The position numbers and the translations under genes are program-made. A DNA stretch of 64,000 nucleotides. Origin: Methylophilaceae bacterium (GTDB taxonomy: Bacteria; Pseudomonadota; Gammaproteobacteria; Burkholderiales; Methylophilaceae). Below are positions 19,424 to 29,434 of this stretch, in pieces (the stretch's first letter is position 1; the number at the start of each line of letters is the position of its first letter). The notes below the pieces were generated by a model. The model ran no database searches. It was not told the origin of the DNA and worked only from the letters and a program-made list of their open reading frames with translations. The stretch lies in contig JAPKBG010000005.1 in the NCBI GenBank assembly GCA_028823485.1, positions 55,177 through 119,176 of the forward strand, in the 5' to 3' direction.

Positions 19424-20170
19424 ATGAATTTATTTGATGAAATTAGTGAAAAGTCTCTTCCATTCGACATCCCAAATGAGGATGGATATTCATCAAAATG
19501 GGATGAAATAAAACAAGGATTCGTAATAACAATTCCTAATGGTGAACTTTTTTACGCTGAACATTTTTTTGATAGAAGAATTAGTGATAGAAGTGTTGAA
19601 TATTTTTTAGAAAATAATACTAACAACTGGTTAACAACTAAGTGGCGTAGTTTAGAGCCTGACGAATTTTCTTTAATATCATTTAAAAATATCAATTGGA
19701 AGCACGATAGTATTAATATGTATGGAAAAATAACTCCACTTCCGAGGCTTACTTCATGGTATGGAGACACAGGAAAATCGTATTCATATTCAGGAATAAA
19801 TTCAAATCCAAACGAATGGAATAAAGGCTTGTTGTATATCAAATCGAAAATTGAGGAAGTAGCCAAAGTTAAATTTAACGGCGTTTTAATGAACTGGTAT
19901 AGGGATGGTGAAGATTATTTAAATTGGCATGCTGATGATGAGAAAGAACTTGGTAAAAATCCTATTATAGGTTCTGTTAATTTTGGTGCCACGCGAGACT
20001 TTTTTATTAGAACTAACGACAAAACTCAAAAAATAACCATACCTTTAAAACACGGAACTCTGTTAATTATGAGCGGTAAGTTGCAACATTTTTGGCAACA
20101 CTCCGTACCTAAACGAAAAAAAATAAAAGATGTGAGATTTAATTTAACATTCAGAGTTATTAACAATTAA
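19424..20170 (+). CDS. AlkB-like 2-oxoglutarate/Fe(II) dioxygenase
   Basis: A 248-residue protein whose C-terminal half is an AlkB domain of the ALKBH2/3 type: PRLTSWYGD at about 107-115, iron ligands H169 and D171 (NWHADDE), H226 (QHFWQHSVPK) and the 2-oxoglutarate arginines R238 and R244 (RFNLTFR). Such enzymes oxidatively remove alkyl groups from DNA or RNA bases. The gene is clearly richer in A and T than its neighbours, with many AAA and ATA-type codons, and stands alone between pqqA and a REP-like hairpin, which suggests acquisition by transfer. In a methylotroph, repair of formaldehyde- or methyl-damaged bases is a plausible but unproven role. Confidence 0.88.
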   Translation: MNLFDEISEKSLPFDIPNEDGYSSKWDEIKQGFVITIPNGELFYAEHFFDRRISDRSVEYFLENNTNNWLTTKWRSLEPDEFSLISFKNINWKHDSINMYGKITPLPRLTSWYGDTGKSYSYSGINSNPNEWNKGLLYIKSKIEEVAKVKFNGVLMNWYRDGEDYLNWHADDEKELGKNPIIGSVNFGATRDFFIRTNDKTQKITIPLKHGTLLIMSGKLQHFWQHSVPKRKKIKDVRFNLTFRVINN

Positions 20171-20512
20171 ATCACCTAACAAACGAACATAGGAAAAGGG
20201 GTCCGGACTTGCAATCAATCATTTATGATGAAAGCTTGCGTGTGTGGCAAGACCTTTACTAATTGAATGTTTTGGTTAAGTCATAGTGGACACATTCAAT
20301 TAGGAGCATCGGCGATAGATAGTCATTGGCTGAATACAATCTTGTGTATTTCTAATCTCAAACACAGAAGATGTTTAGTTTGAATGTCAGGAGCAGGGAT
20401 AGAGCTGAGACAAAATGTGAAGAAGGGCTTTAATTGCCGATTTTATTTTGGAGGGTTATTTGGATGGGCAGGAACAAAAAACGCCCCGTAAGGAGCGTTT
20501 TTATTGATGTAT
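20171..20512. other. Intergenic region with REP-like hairpin and inverted repeat
   Basis: No gene. At 20199-20253 a GGGGTC...CTTGCAATC segment partly pairs with GGCAAGACC further on, the layout of palindromes associated with REP transposases. At 20261-20270 and 20292-20301, AATTGAATGT and ACATTCAATT form a perfect ten-base inverted repeat with a 21-base spacer. The tRNA-Ser terminator closes the region. Confidence 0.45.
20476..20502 (-). terminator. Terminator downstream of tRNA-Ser
   Basis: ACGCCCC and GGAGCGT (20481-20487, 20492-20498) pair around GTAA with one mismatch; five A before it give the T run on the minus strand, 11 bp past the tRNA CCA end. Confidence 0.75.
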
Positions 20513-20602
20513 TGGCGGAAGAGGTGAGATTCGAACTCACGGTGGGCGTAAACCCACGACAGTTTTCAAGACTGTAGCATTAAACCGCTCTGCCACTCTT
20601 CC
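20513..20602 (-). tRNA. serT: tRNA-Ser (anticodon TGA)
   Basis: A 90-base class II tRNA: acceptor stem GGAAGAG/CTCTTCC, long variable arm (GTGGGTTT...ACCCAC), anticodon loop CTTGAAA giving TGA, T loop GTTCGAATC and encoded CCA. Reads serine codons UCN. It lies about 30 bp past the end of the def gene on the same strand. Confidence 0.97.
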
Positions 20603-20631
20603 GAAGGCGGAATTATACCAAATAATTCCCG

Positions 20632-21171
20632 TTATGGAAGTGGCTGATCAGGAAAAATATCATCTGCATAGCCAAAAGTTGTTAAATCCGTCATTCTCAT
20701 GGGATAAAGTATGCCATCAAGGTGATCACATTCATGTTGTACGACTCTTGCATGAAAGTCACTAACCGTTCTTTCAACCCACTTCCCGTATTGATCAAAA
20801 CCAGAGTAATGCAAATGGGTATGCCGTGGCACGATACCTCGCAAGCCAGGCACGGACAAACAGCCTTCTAGGCCATCCTCTTGCTCATGACCAAGAAAAG
20901 TCAGCTTAGGGTTAATGAGTACGGTATAAGGAACACTATTCGCATCTGGATAACGCAGATTTTCTGACCTATCTTCTTCTTTCCCAAAAATCACGACGCG
21001 TAAGCTGACCCCAATTTGTGGCGCGGCCAAGCCAGCACCATCCAATGCAGCCATAGTATCTTCCATGTCTTGAATTAAAGCGTGCAGTTCAAGCGTATCA
21101 AAAGCAGTGACTTCATCAGCAACAGCCAGTAACAAAGGTTCGCCCATGCGCAAAACGGAACAAACCGTCAT
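20632..21171 (-). CDS. def: Peptide deformylase
   Basis: Removes the formyl group from N-terminal formyl-methionine, the step before Map. The three PDF motifs are present: [18 protein letters not shown] and QHECDHLDG (metal-binding Cys and two His, catalytic Glu). The third motif has Cys where most have Ile/Val/Leu, a tolerated change seen in divergent copies. 179 residues. It overlaps the upstream phosphorylase gene by 4 bp and is not with fmt, so a second def gene next to fmt elsewhere is likely. Confidence 0.93.
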   Translation of the reverse strand: MTVCSVLRMGEPLLLAVADEVTAFDTLELHALIQDMEDTMAALDGAGLAAPQIGVSLRVVIFGKEEDRSENLRYPDANSVPYTVLINPKLTFLGHEQEDGLEGCLSVPGLRGIVPRHTHLHYSGFDQYGKWVERTVSDFHARVVQHECDHLDGILYPMRMTDLTTFGYADDIFPDQPLP

Positions 21172-21923
21172 ACATCAGCTTTTTTGTGTAACTTAACAAT
21201 TTCGCTTATCAATCCGCGCACTTTTCCCATCGTCTCAGCCAGTCGCTTCATCATGACTTCATACTGAATAGAGGCCTCACTCTCTCCGCGCCCTGCTGCA
21301 TGATTAGCGATGGGACAAAGCGCGGCATAGTCCATACCGAGTTCTCGCGCCAATGCCGCTTCAGGCATCCCTGTCATGCCCACTAACCCAGCCCCATCAC
21401 GTTCAAAGCGATTAATCTCTGCCGCTGTTTCCAGTCGCGGCCCTTGTACACAAGCGTACACACTGCCGTCATGTAATGGTTGTTGGATATTAGCCGCTGC
21501 TTGCTTGCAGATAACCCTTAGTGCTTCTGTATATGGATGGGTAAAATCAATATGCATCACAGGCCGCTCAACGCCATCATAATAAGTGTTATCACGCCCA
21601 TGCGTGTAATCAATAATTTGATTAGGCAACACAATCTCGCCAGGAAAGAATGCAGGGTCAATGCTGCCTACAGTAGCAACAGCCAGCAAGCACTTCACAC
21701 CGACTGAATGTAATGCCCAAATATTCGCACGATAGTTAATCGCATGTGGCGGAATCGTATGTCCACCCCCATGCCGCGCTAAAAACACGACATCGTTACC
21801 TGATATTTTGCCGAAAATCAGCGGCTGAGAAGCATCACCATAAGGTGTTCGCACAATCTGACGTCTCACCACTTCTAAATTATCCAACTGTGTGAGACCC
21901 GTGCCTCCAATAATACCGATCAT
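21168..21923 (-). CDS. mtnP: S-methyl-5'-thioinosine/thioadenosine phosphorylase
   Basis: A purine-nucleoside phosphorylase of the MTAP family (251 residues) that salvages the 5'-methylthio nucleosides left by polyamine and related pathways. Visible are the phosphate-binding GIIGGTGL near the N-terminus, [31 protein letters not shown] and the substrate motif [18 protein letters not shown]. Choice between adenosine- and inosine-type activity cannot be read safely; the length and GMTGMPEA motif resemble the Pseudomonas methylthioinosine enzyme. It is coupled to def by overlap and diverges from hpnC. Confidence 0.85.
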   Translation of the reverse strand: MIGIIGGTGLTQLDNLEVVRRQIVRTPYGDASQPLIFGKISGNDVVFLARHGGGHTIPPHAINYRANIWALHSVGVKCLLAVATVGSIDPAFFPGEIVLPNQIIDYTHGRDNTYYDGVERPVMHIDFTHPYTEALRVICKQAAANIQQPLHDGSVYACVQGPRLETAAEINRFERDGAGLVGMTGMPEAALARELGMDYAALCPIANHAAGRGESEASIQYEVMMKRLAETMGKVRGLISEIVKLHKKADV

Positions 21924-22036
21924 AATTACCCTTTACCTTTATTGTTTATAATATCGCCTGTTAGCTCTGTAGCATAGCTCTATTCTATGGCATACTTTAA
22001 CCATGAGAAAACCCTGCCTATACAAGCCATTTTACT

Positions 22037-22876
22037 ATGCCTAATCAAGATAATACCGCACTGGCAAGCCAACATTATGAGAACTTTCCAGTGGCTTCAT
22101 TTGCCCTACCGAAAGACTTACGCTATCCCATTGCTTTGATTTACCATTTTGCGCGCTGTGCCGATGATTTTGCCGATGAAGACAATCATACACAAGCAGA
22201 AAGACTGGTCTTATTACAAGGCTATGTTGATGAACTCAACATTATTAAAGCCAATGGCAGCAGCCAAGATGCTTTTTTTATCGAGTTCGCACAGATGCTT
22301 CGGGATAGAAAGCTACCATTAGCACCCTTCTATGATTTGTTAGATGCGTTTAAGCAAGATGTGATAAAAACGCGATATGTCAACTTTGATGAAGTCTTAG
22401 ATTATTGCAAACGTTCAGCCAACCCGATTGGCGCTTTATTATTACACCTATTCAACAAAGCCTCACCTAAGAACCTGGCGTACTCGGATAATATCTGTAG
22501 CGCATTACAGTTAATTAACTTCTACCAAGATGTTGCAATTGATTTTGATGACACCGACCATCCTCGCCGCATTTACTGTTGCCAAGATGAGATGCAAGAG
22601 TTTGGCATCACAGAAACCCAAATGGCAGCGCAACAAAGCAATGTAAACTGGGAACGCTTTATGCGCTTTAATGTTGAGCGTGCCGAAACGATGTTGCAAA
22701 CTGGCAAGCCGCTAGGTCGCATTTTACCGGGTCGTATGGGGCTAGAAATGCGTTTAATTATCGCTGGTGGCGAAACTATTATTCGTAAGCTCAAAGTGGT
22801 TAATGGCGATGTGTTTCACAAGCGTCCTACAATTAAGGCCTGGGACTGGCCTGCGATACTAATTAAAGCAATTTAA
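22037..22876 (+). CDS. hpnC: Squalene synthase component HpnC
   Basis: HpnC converts presqualene-derived intermediates: in the HpnCDE route HpnD makes presqualene diphosphate from two farnesyl diphosphates, HpnC forms hydroxysqualene and HpnE reduces it to squalene. The protein (279 residues) is a trans-isoprenyl synthase with the first acidic motif DDFADED near residue 47 and the second NFYQDVAIDFDD near 160. First of three tightly packed plus-strand genes. Squalene feeds hopanoids or is used directly; no squalene-hopene cyclase is in the window. Confidence 0.93.
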   Translation: MPNQDNTALASQHYENFPVASFALPKDLRYPIALIYHFARCADDFADEDNHTQAERLVLLQGYVDELNIIKANGSSQDAFFIEFAQMLRDRKLPLAPFYDLLDAFKQDVIKTRYVNFDEVLDYCKRSANPIGALLLHLFNKASPKNLAYSDNICSALQLINFYQDVAIDFDDTDHPRRIYCCQDEMQEFGITETQMAAQQSNVNWERFMRFNVERAETMLQTGKPLGRILPGRMGLEMRLIIAGGETIIRKLKVVNGDVFHKRPTIKAWDWPAILIKAI

Positions 22877-22911
22877 CCTAATTAATAACATTAGATAAAT
22901 AGTATAAATAC

Positions 22912-23751
22912 ATGACTCCACAGCAATATTGTAAAGAAAAAACCAAGCAGAGCGGTTCTAGCTTTACAGTTAGCTTTATCTTTCTGCCCAAGGTTAAACG
23001 TGAAGCAATGACAGCGCTTTATGCTTTTTGTCGTGAAGTCGATGATGTTGTGGATGAGTGTACTGACTACGGCGTCGCACAAACCAAAATCGACTGGTGG
23101 AAAAGTGAAATCGAACGTTTATATGACGAAAAACCACAGCACCCTGTTAGCTTTGCACTGCAACCTGTCGTTAAGGAATTCAATCTAGCCAAAGAACTTT
23201 TCTTAGAAATTATTGATGGCATGGAGATGGATTTAAAGTTTAATCGCTATGAAGACTTCAAACAGCTCCAACTCTATTGCTACCGCGTTGCGAGTGTTGT
23301 CGGCCTACTTAGCGCGCAAATATTCGGCTTTAAAAACCGCAGCACCCTCAAATTTGCGCATGACTTAGGCATGGCTTTTCAACTCACAAATATCAGTCGT
23401 GATGTCGGAGAAGATGCACGTATGGGTCGGATTTACTTGCCCCTAGATGAGTTAGCGAAAGCCAAAGTCACAGAAGAAGACATTCTAGCGAGTAAGAAAA
23501 CACCCGAATTTAAAGCGCTGATGGAGTATCAAATTGAGCGGGCGGAAAGCTTTTACGATAAAGCCTTACAACAATTGCCCACAGAAGATAGCAAGCAGCA
23601 AATGCCCGGCCTGATGATGGCAGCCATTTACCGCTCCCTACTGCGTGAGATTAAAGTGGATGGTGCAGATAATGTGCTCAGCCACAAAACATCCATCCCA
23701 CCGCTTAGAAAGCTGCTATTAGCCCTTAGAGCCTATTTTAAATATGCCTAA
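22912..23751 (+). CDS. hpnD: Presqualene diphosphate synthase HpnD
   Basis: A second trans-isoprenyl synthase (279 residues) that condenses two farnesyl diphosphates. It has FYAFCREVDDVVDE-type first motif (ALYAFCREVDDVVDE at about 35-49) and the second motif NISRDVGEDARMGRIYLP at about 160. It follows hpnC by 35 bp and its stop overlaps the start of hpnE by 8 bp, so the three are translated together. Confidence 0.94.
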   Translation: MTPQQYCKEKTKQSGSSFTVSFIFLPKVKREAMTALYAFCREVDDVVDECTDYGVAQTKIDWWKSEIERLYDEKPQHPVSFALQPVVKEFNLAKELFLEIIDGMEMDLKFNRYEDFKQLQLYCYRVASVVGLLSAQIFGFKNRSTLKFAHDLGMAFQLTNISRDVGEDARMGRIYLPLDELAKAKVTEEDILASKKTPEFKALMEYQIERAESFYDKALQQLPTEDSKQQMPGLMMAAIYRSLLREIKVDGADNVLSHKTSIPPLRKLLLALRAYFKYA

Positions 23752-25030
23752 GATCGCCATTATCGGCGGCGGTATGGCTGGCTTGGCTGCTGCAACTAAA
23801 TTAACGCAGCAGGGTAAGCAAGCTATCCTATTTGAAGCAGGCCCTAATTTAGGTGGTCGTGCACGTGGAATTAACTACAAAGACACTCGCTTAGACAATG
23901 GTCAGCATATCTTGCTCGGCGCATATCATGAAACGCTTAACTTACTAGAACTTGCTGGTGTAGCCGAATCCGCAGTTTTAACGCGTTTACCGCTTAGCTT
24001 GCAAGTACGTGATTTAAACAGCGGTGAAAGCTTTGTTTTAAATACTAACCCAGACTTACCAGCACCACTGCATATTTTATGGGGCTTACTAACGGCTAAA
24101 GGCGTTATCGCTAAAGAAAAATGGGCAGCTATTCGCTTCATGGTGTGGATGCCATTAAACGGTTTTAAACTCAAGCAAGATCAATCCCTAGCTTCACTCT
24201 TGGCCGCGCATCAGCAGTCTCCAACGTTCATTAACCGCTTATGGGAGCCATTATGCCTAGCTGCGTTGAATACGCCTTTACAGTCGGCCAGCGCTCAAGT
24301 GTTTTTGAATGTATTACGTGACAGCTTCGCGCAAAAGAAAAATGATTCGGATGTTTTGCTCGCCAAAACCGACTTAACTGCCTTAATCAGCGAGCCAATC
24401 GCCGCCTATTTAGGTAAAAGTGGCAGTGAGGTTATCACGGGGGCGGCAGTTGAAAGTATTACCCCGACTGCTAACGGCTATACCCTTCAAACAAAAGAAC
24501 AACAATACCAATTTAAACAAGTGATACTTGCTTGTGGACCGCATCAACTAAAAAGCTTCACTGAGTCGTTGCCTAAGCTAACCGTATTAACAGAGCATTT
24601 CACATATCAACCGATTACCACGGTCTATTTGCAGTATGCAGGCAATGTAGCATTGTCAGCACCGATGATAGGCGCGACGAATAGCTTATCGCAATGGGTA
24701 TTTGATCGCGGACAGATATGTGGCCAACATGGTTTGATTGCAGTGGTGATTAGCGCACACGCGCCATTTAAGCAAACGCAAAAAGCTTTAGCAGAAGCTG
24801 TAACGAAAGAGCTATCGACATTATTCCCACAATTGGCACAACCGCTGTGGCATAAAGTCATTACTGAAAAGCGAGCGACGTTTAGTTGTAACGTGGCTTT
24901 AAAACGGCCAAAAAATATGACGGCCTATCCGAACTTTTTCATTGCAGGCGATTATACAGATAGTGATTACCCAGCAACCATCGAAGGTGCAGTACGTAGC
25001 GGTATTGATGCCGCAGCCGCGCTTAATTAA
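23744..25030 (+). CDS. hpnE: Hydroxysqualene dehydroxylase HpnE
   Basis: An FAD amine-oxidase-fold protein of 428 residues with the dinucleotide motif IGGGMAGLAAATKL at residues 6-19 and the C-terminal FAD motif FFIAGDYTDSDYPATIEGAV. HpnE reduces hydroxysqualene to squalene with FADH2 as the last step of the HpnCDE route. It overlaps hpnD and ends 4 bp inside the convergent radA gene, so the stop regions overlap. Confidence 0.94.
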   Translation: MPKIAIIGGGMAGLAAATKLTQQGKQAILFEAGPNLGGRARGINYKDTRLDNGQHILLGAYHETLNLLELAGVAESAVLTRLPLSLQVRDLNSGESFVLNTNPDLPAPLHILWGLLTAKGVIAKEKWAAIRFMVWMPLNGFKLKQDQSLASLLAAHQQSPTFINRLWEPLCLAALNTPLQSASAQVFLNVLRDSFAQKKNDSDVLLAKTDLTALISEPIAAYLGKSGSEVITGAAVESITPTANGYTLQTKEQQYQFKQVILACGPHQLKSFTESLPKLTVLTEHFTYQPITTVYLQYAGNVALSAPMIGATNSLSQWVFDRGQICGQHGLIAVVISAHAPFKQTQKALAEAVTKELSTLFPQLAQPLWHKVITEKRATFSCNVALKRPKNMTAYPNFFIAGDYTDSDYPATIEGAVRSGIDAAAALN

Positions 25031-26397
25031 GTATTTCTAATTTTTTCCAGCGCCTGATCTAAACGATCAACCGCGAACACTTCTAAGCCTTTGATCTTCG
25101 TTTTGGGCGCATTAGCTTTTGGTACAATCGCTTTCGTAAAGCCAAGCTTGGCCGCTTCTTTCAAACGCACTAAGCCACCTTGCACTGGTCGCACTTCGCC
25201 AGCCAAACCGACTTCACCAAATACAACGAGATTCGCTTCTAATGGCTTGTCTTTTAGCGATGAAACAATCGATATTAATACGGATAAATCAACGGCAGGC
25301 TCAGTAATTTTGACACCACCAACAGCGTTAATAAAAACATCTTGGTCAAAGCAAGCCACGCCAGCATGTCGATGTAATACCGCTAACAACATGGCTAAAC
25401 GGTTTTGCTCTACGCCTACGCATAAGCGCTTAGGAACAGGTGCATGGCTTTCATCCACCAAGGCTTGAATTTCAATCAGTAAAGGCCGCGTGCCTTCCAT
25501 GGTTACGGTAATACAACTGCCTGCTACTTGTGATTCATGATAGGGTAAAAACAAAGCCGACGGATTAGCGACTTCACGTAAGCCTTTTTCCGTCATGGCA
25601 AACACGCCAAGTTCATTTACTGCACCAAATCGATTTTTAAAGGCGCGAATTAATCGAAATGTCGAGTTTTGATCACCTTCAAAATAGAGCACAGTATCAA
25701 CAATGTGCTCTAACACACGCGGGCCTGCTAGCGCACCATCTTTCGTCACGTGCCCAACTAGAATTACCGTAATGCCTAGCTGCTTTGCTAACCGCGTTAA
25801 CTGCGCAGAACATTCGCGAACTTGCGCGACTGAACCTGGTGCGGACTGTAGCGCTTCTGAATAAACCGTTTGTATCGAGTCAATCACTGTAATATTCGGC
25901 TTATTGGCTTGCAGTGTTGCTAGTATTTTTTCAAGGTTAATCTCAGCCAACAAATCAAGCTGACTGGCATCCAATCCTAAACGCTTAGCGCGCATGGCAA
26001 TTTGCTGAGGTGATTCCTCTCCACTCACGTAAATCGCTTGGCTCGATTTACCTAAATGACATAAGACTTGTAGCAATAAGGTCGATTTACCTATCCCCGG
26101 ATCGCCACCAATTAAAATAACGCCGCCTTCAACCAAGCCACCACCCAATACGCGGTCAAACTCAGCAAGCCCCGTCGGCTGACGCTCAACATCCGCGGCC
26201 TCTATGTCATTTAGCTTTTGCAGCTGCCCTGTTGCTGCCAAGCTTTCAAATTTATTCGCATAGCGGTTAGTGCTGGCCGTTTCTGCCACACCTTCCACCA
26301 AAGTATTCCAGGCCATACAAGCTGGACACTGCCCCTGCCATTTCGGCTCATAAGTGCCACATTCGGTACAAATGTAAACGCTTTTGTCTTTTGCCAT
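25027..26397 (-). CDS. radA: DNA repair/recombination protein RadA (Sms)
   Basis: RadA is a RecA-like, DnaB-related helicase that extends D-loops in recombination. It has the N-terminal C4 zinc finger (CTECG...CPAC), Walker A GGDPGIGKST, the RadA motif KNRFG and a Lon-protease-like C-terminal domain. The start is set at ATG 26397 (MAKDKSVYICTECG), 2 bp past the alr stop; the longer frame would overlap alr and adds residues that relatives do not have. About 456 residues, normal. Part of the dnaB-alr-radA run. Confidence 0.95.
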   Translation of the reverse strand: MAKDKSVYICTECGTYEPKWQGQCPACMAWNTLVEGVAETASTNRYANKFESLAATGQLQKLNDIEAADVERQPTGLAEFDRVLGGGLVEGGVILIGGDPGIGKSTLLLQVLCHLGKSSQAIYVSGEESPQQIAMRAKRLGLDASQLDLLAEINLEKILATLQANKPNITVIDSIQTVYSEALQSAPGSVAQVRECSAQLTRLAKQLGITVILVGHVTKDGALAGPRVLEHIVDTVLYFEGDQNSTFRLIRAFKNRFGAVNELGVFAMTEKGLREVANPSALFLPYHESQVAGSCITVTMEGTRPLLIEIQALVDESHAPVPKRLCVGVEQNRLAMLLAVLHRHAGVACFDQDVFINAVGGVKITEPAVDLSVLISIVSSLKDKPLEANLVVFGEVGLAGEVRPVQGGLVRLKEAAKLGFTKAIVPKANAPKTKIKGLEVFAVDRLDQALEKIRNT

Positions 26398-26399
26398 GC

Positions 26400-27467
26400 T
26401 TATTCGACCACTTTCTTCTGCACGCGCGGTGCAATTGCACATAACAGTTCATAGCCAATAGTACCGCTGGCTTGCGCCACTGCATCCACAGATATGGTGT
26501 CACCCCATAATTCGACAGGTGAACCAGCGTCGGCTTCAGGTAAATCACTTAAATCACAAAACAGCATATCCATAGAAACACGGCCTAGTGTTTGAGTGAC
26601 TGTACCATTGACAGCAATTGGTGTGCCTGTCAGTGCGTGCCGTGGGTAGCCATCGGCATAACCACAGGCAACAATACCGATACGTATTTGTTTAGTGGCA
26701 GTAAACAGTGCGCCATAGCCGACACTTTCACCTTTTTCTAAGGTTTGGACCGCAATCAGTTCAGAGGTGAAGTACATAGCTGGTTTTAAGTTGAAATCAG
26801 CTGCTGGTGTATCGCCTGCTGGTGTTGCTCCGTAAAGCATAATACCGGCGCGCACCCAGTCCGCATGCGCTTCTGGATGTAGTAGGATGGTGGCGGAGTT
26901 TGCCAGTGAAACTTCACCGCCAATCGTTTTTGTGGTTTCTTTGAAGCGTGCTAATGGTTCGATGATCCCAGTAGGCTCATTCGCTGTTGCAAAATGTGTC
27001 ATCAGCGTGATATTGGCTGCATTGTCGCATTGTTGTAAGCGTTGGTGTGCCGCGGCATAATCGCTGGGCTTAAAACCTAAGCGGTTCATGCCTGTATTCA
27101 TTTTAAGGTAGACATTAATCGGCCTTGCTAGCTGTGTATTTTCTAACATGCTGATTTGCGACTCATTATGCACCGTCACAGTCATATCAAAACTAGCGGC
27201 AATGCGTAATTCCTCTTCGTCGAACACACCTTCTAGTAGCAAAATGTCTTGATCTACACCTGCCTCGCGCATATCAATGGCAGAAGCAATGTTCACAGTC
27301 GCGAATCCATCCGCTTCAGCCAAGGCATACACCACATTGATTAAACCGTGACCATAGCCATTGGCCTTAACAACAGCCATCACCTTTGCGGTTTTCGCAT
27401 GTTGTTTCACCACATTAAGATTATGTTGTAACGCACTCGCCGAAATGGCTGCGCAAATCGGTCGCAT
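26400..27467 (-). CDS. alr: Alanine racemase
   Basis: A PLP enzyme making D-alanine for peptidoglycan. The PLP lysine is in AVVKANGYGHG near residue 34; the catalytic tyrosine lies in the SVGYGALFTA context and RVSMDMLFCDLSD is conserved. 355 residues is normal. It starts 2 bp after dnaB and ends 2 bp before radA, an order common in beta- and gamma-proteobacteria. Confidence 0.95.
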   Translation of the reverse strand: MRPICAAISASALQHNLNVVKQHAKTAKVMAVVKANGYGHGLINVVYALAEADGFATVNIASAIDMREAGVDQDILLLEGVFDEEELRIAASFDMTVTVHNESQISMLENTQLARPINVYLKMNTGMNRLGFKPSDYAAAHQRLQQCDNAANITLMTHFATANEPTGIIEPLARFKETTKTIGGEVSLANSATILLHPEAHADWVRAGIMLYGATPAGDTPAADFNLKPAMYFTSELIAVQTLEKGESVGYGALFTATKQIRIGIVACGYADGYPRHALTGTPIAVNGTVTQTLGRVSMDMLFCDLSDLPEADAGSPVELWGDTISVDAVAQASGTIGYELLCAIAPRVQKKVVE

Positions 27468-27469
27468 GA

Positions 27470-28846
27470 TTAACTTTCATCCATATAGGCGTTAGCATGA
27501 TCCTCAAAGCGCGTATGTTGTCCAATAAAGGTGAGCCTAACCCGACCGATCGGTCCATTACGTTGCTTACCAATAATAATTTCTGCCGTGCCTTTGTCTT
27601 CACTATCGGGGTTATAGACTTCATCACGATAAATAAACAAAATCAAATCGGCATCTTGCTCAATCGCGCCAGACTCACGTAAATCACTCATCACAGGCCG
27701 TTTATCAGGACGTTGCTCCAAACTACGATTTAGCTGTGAAAGCGCGACTACTGGCACATCCAACTCTTTCGCTAAAGCCTTGAGTGAACGTGATATTTCA
27801 GAAATTTCGGTCGCTCTATTTTCACTGCGCGTCCCTGCTGGCGCCGACATTAATTGCAAGTAATCGACCACAATCAGTCCTAACTTACCCATTTGACGGT
27901 GTAATCGTCTTGCCCGTGCGCGCACGTCAAAACTGCTTAAACTGGCACCTTCATCAATAAAGATGGGGGCCTCGTTCAGACGACCTAAAGCCGTCGTTAG
28001 TTTTTCCCAATCTTCGTCTTCCAAGCGACCTGTACGCATTTTGTGTTGGTCTAAGCGACCAATTGAACCGATCATTCGAGTTGCTAGCTGAGTTGCTCCC
28101 ATTTCCATCGAGAATATAGCCACAGGCAAGCCTGTATCCAGCGCCACATTTTCCGCCATATTAATGGAGAAAGCCGTTTTACCCATCGATGGTCGACCAG
28201 CGACAATCACTAAATCACCTCCATGCAAGCCTGAAGTCATTTTATCCAAGTCTGTAAAACCAGTTGGGATGCCAGTGACTTCACTTTGATCTTCACGTGA
28301 AAATAACTCATCAATTTTTTCAGCGACTTGCGGCAGCAGCTCCTTAATGTCTTGAAAGCCTTCACTACCCTTATCACCACTTTCTGCGATTTTAAAAATC
28401 TTAGCTTCAGCTTCATCTAGAAGCTGTTGCGCATCTCGGCCATTAGGACCAAATGCACTACCGACAATTTCAGTACCGACACTGACCAACTTTCGCATAA
28501 TGGCACGTTCGCGGACAATCTCTGCATATCGACGAATATTGCCTGCACTTGGCGTATTTTGAGCCAATGACCCTAGGTAAGCGATGCCGCCAACAGCAGA
28601 CAATTCCGCCGTACTTTCCAATGATTCTGCTACCGTCACAATGTCAGCTGGGCGGTTACGCTCAATCAGCTTGGCTATATGTTTGTAGATGGTTTTATGA
28701 TCATGCTGATAGAAGTCCTCAACATTGAGAATATCAGCCACTCTATCCAAGGCATCATTCTCTAGCAGCAGGCCGCCAATGACAGATTGCTCTGCTTCAA
28801 TGGAGTGTGGAGGTACTTTTAGTGTATCTAATTGATCATCAGCCAT
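27470..28846 (-). CDS. dnaB: Replicative DNA helicase DnaB
   Basis: The hexameric fork helicase. The N-terminal domain (opening LKVPPHSIEAEQSVIGGLL) mediates primase contact, and the RecA-like domain has Walker A GRPSMGKTAF near residue 210, Walker B LIVVDYLQLM and the arginine-rich SRSLKALAKEL segment. 458 residues with no intein. It lies downstream of the rpsF-priB-rpsR-rplI operon, separated by the rplI terminator. Confidence 0.97.
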   Translation of the reverse strand: MADDQLDTLKVPPHSIEAEQSVIGGLLLENDALDRVADILNVEDFYQHDHKTIYKHIAKLIERNRPADIVTVAESLESTAELSAVGGIAYLGSLAQNTPSAGNIRRYAEIVRERAIMRKLVSVGTEIVGSAFGPNGRDAQQLLDEAEAKIFKIAESGDKGSEGFQDIKELLPQVAEKIDELFSREDQSEVTGIPTGFTDLDKMTSGLHGGDLVIVAGRPSMGKTAFSINMAENVALDTGLPVAIFSMEMGATQLATRMIGSIGRLDQHKMRTGRLEDEDWEKLTTALGRLNEAPIFIDEGASLSSFDVRARARRLHRQMGKLGLIVVDYLQLMSAPAGTRSENRATEISEISRSLKALAKELDVPVVALSQLNRSLEQRPDKRPVMSDLRESGAIEQDADLILFIYRDEVYNPDSEDKGTAEIIIGKQRNGPIGRVRLTFIGQHTRFEDHANAYMDES

Positions 28847-28920
28847 AACTTGTCATTATACCTAAAGCGGACTTCATAAGAAGACGTCGTTATTAAATAA
28901 CGACATAAATAACGGGCAAG

Positions 28921-28947
28921 AAAAAAGGCGACCTGAGTCACCTTTTT
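28921..28947 (-). terminator. Terminator after rplI
   Basis: AAGGTGAC and GTCGCCTT (minus strand) pair over eight positions including one G-U around TCAG, followed by a run of T. It separates the ribosomal operon from dnaB. Confidence 0.85.
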
Positions 28948-28973
28948 ATCATTGCTACGTGAAGACTAGTACA

Positions 28974-29423
28974 CTAGCCTTCATCAACCACAGTTACTGT
29001 TACATCAGCAACAACATCGTGATGTAAAGCAATGCTTACAGGGAACTCGCCCGTTGTTTTGAGCGGTCCTTCCGGTAAACGTACTTGTGATTTAGCGACT
29101 TCAAAGCCTTTAGCCATTAATGCAGTAGCAATATCGTTATTCGTAACAGAACCGAATAAACGACCATCTTCACCAGCTTTTTGTGTGATTTCAACTGCTT
29201 GACCAGCCAATTTTTCACCAGCTGCTTTTGCGGCAGCCAAGATAACGGCTTGTTGCTTCTCTAAATCAGCACGACGTGTTTCAAATTCAGCTTTATTCGC
29301 TTCAGTTGCACGTTTTGCTTTACCTTGAGGGATCAAAAAGTTACGACCGAAGCCATCTTTTACTTTAACGATATCGCCCAAAGCGCCTAAGTTAGCTACT
29401 TTTTCTAATAAAATAATTTCCAT
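28974..29423 (-). CDS. rplI: 50S ribosomal protein L9
   Basis: L9 binds 23S rRNA near L1 and limits frameshifting. It has the N-terminal motif [19 protein letters not shown], the rigid connecting helix (about 45-75) and C-terminal domain with [13 protein letters not shown]. 149 residues is normal. Last gene of rpsF-priB-rpsR-rplI. Confidence 0.97.
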   Translation of the reverse strand: MEIILLEKVANLGALGDIVKVKDGFGRNFLIPQGKAKRATEANKAEFETRRADLEKQQAVILAAAKAAGEKLAGQAVEITQKAGEDGRLFGSVTNNDIATALMAKGFEVAKSQVRLPEGPLKTTGEFPVSIALHHDVVADVTVTVVDEG

Positions 29424-29434
29424 TGTTATTCTCC

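Noticed and set aside
20632..21171. Cys in place of a hydrophobic residue in the third deformylase motif as a sign of inactivity
   Set aside because: All metal ligands and the catalytic Glu are present, and the position tolerates change, so I keep it as an active enzyme.
27470..28846. Possible intein in dnaB, a common intein site
   Set aside because: The protein is of normal length and Walker A is uninterrupted.
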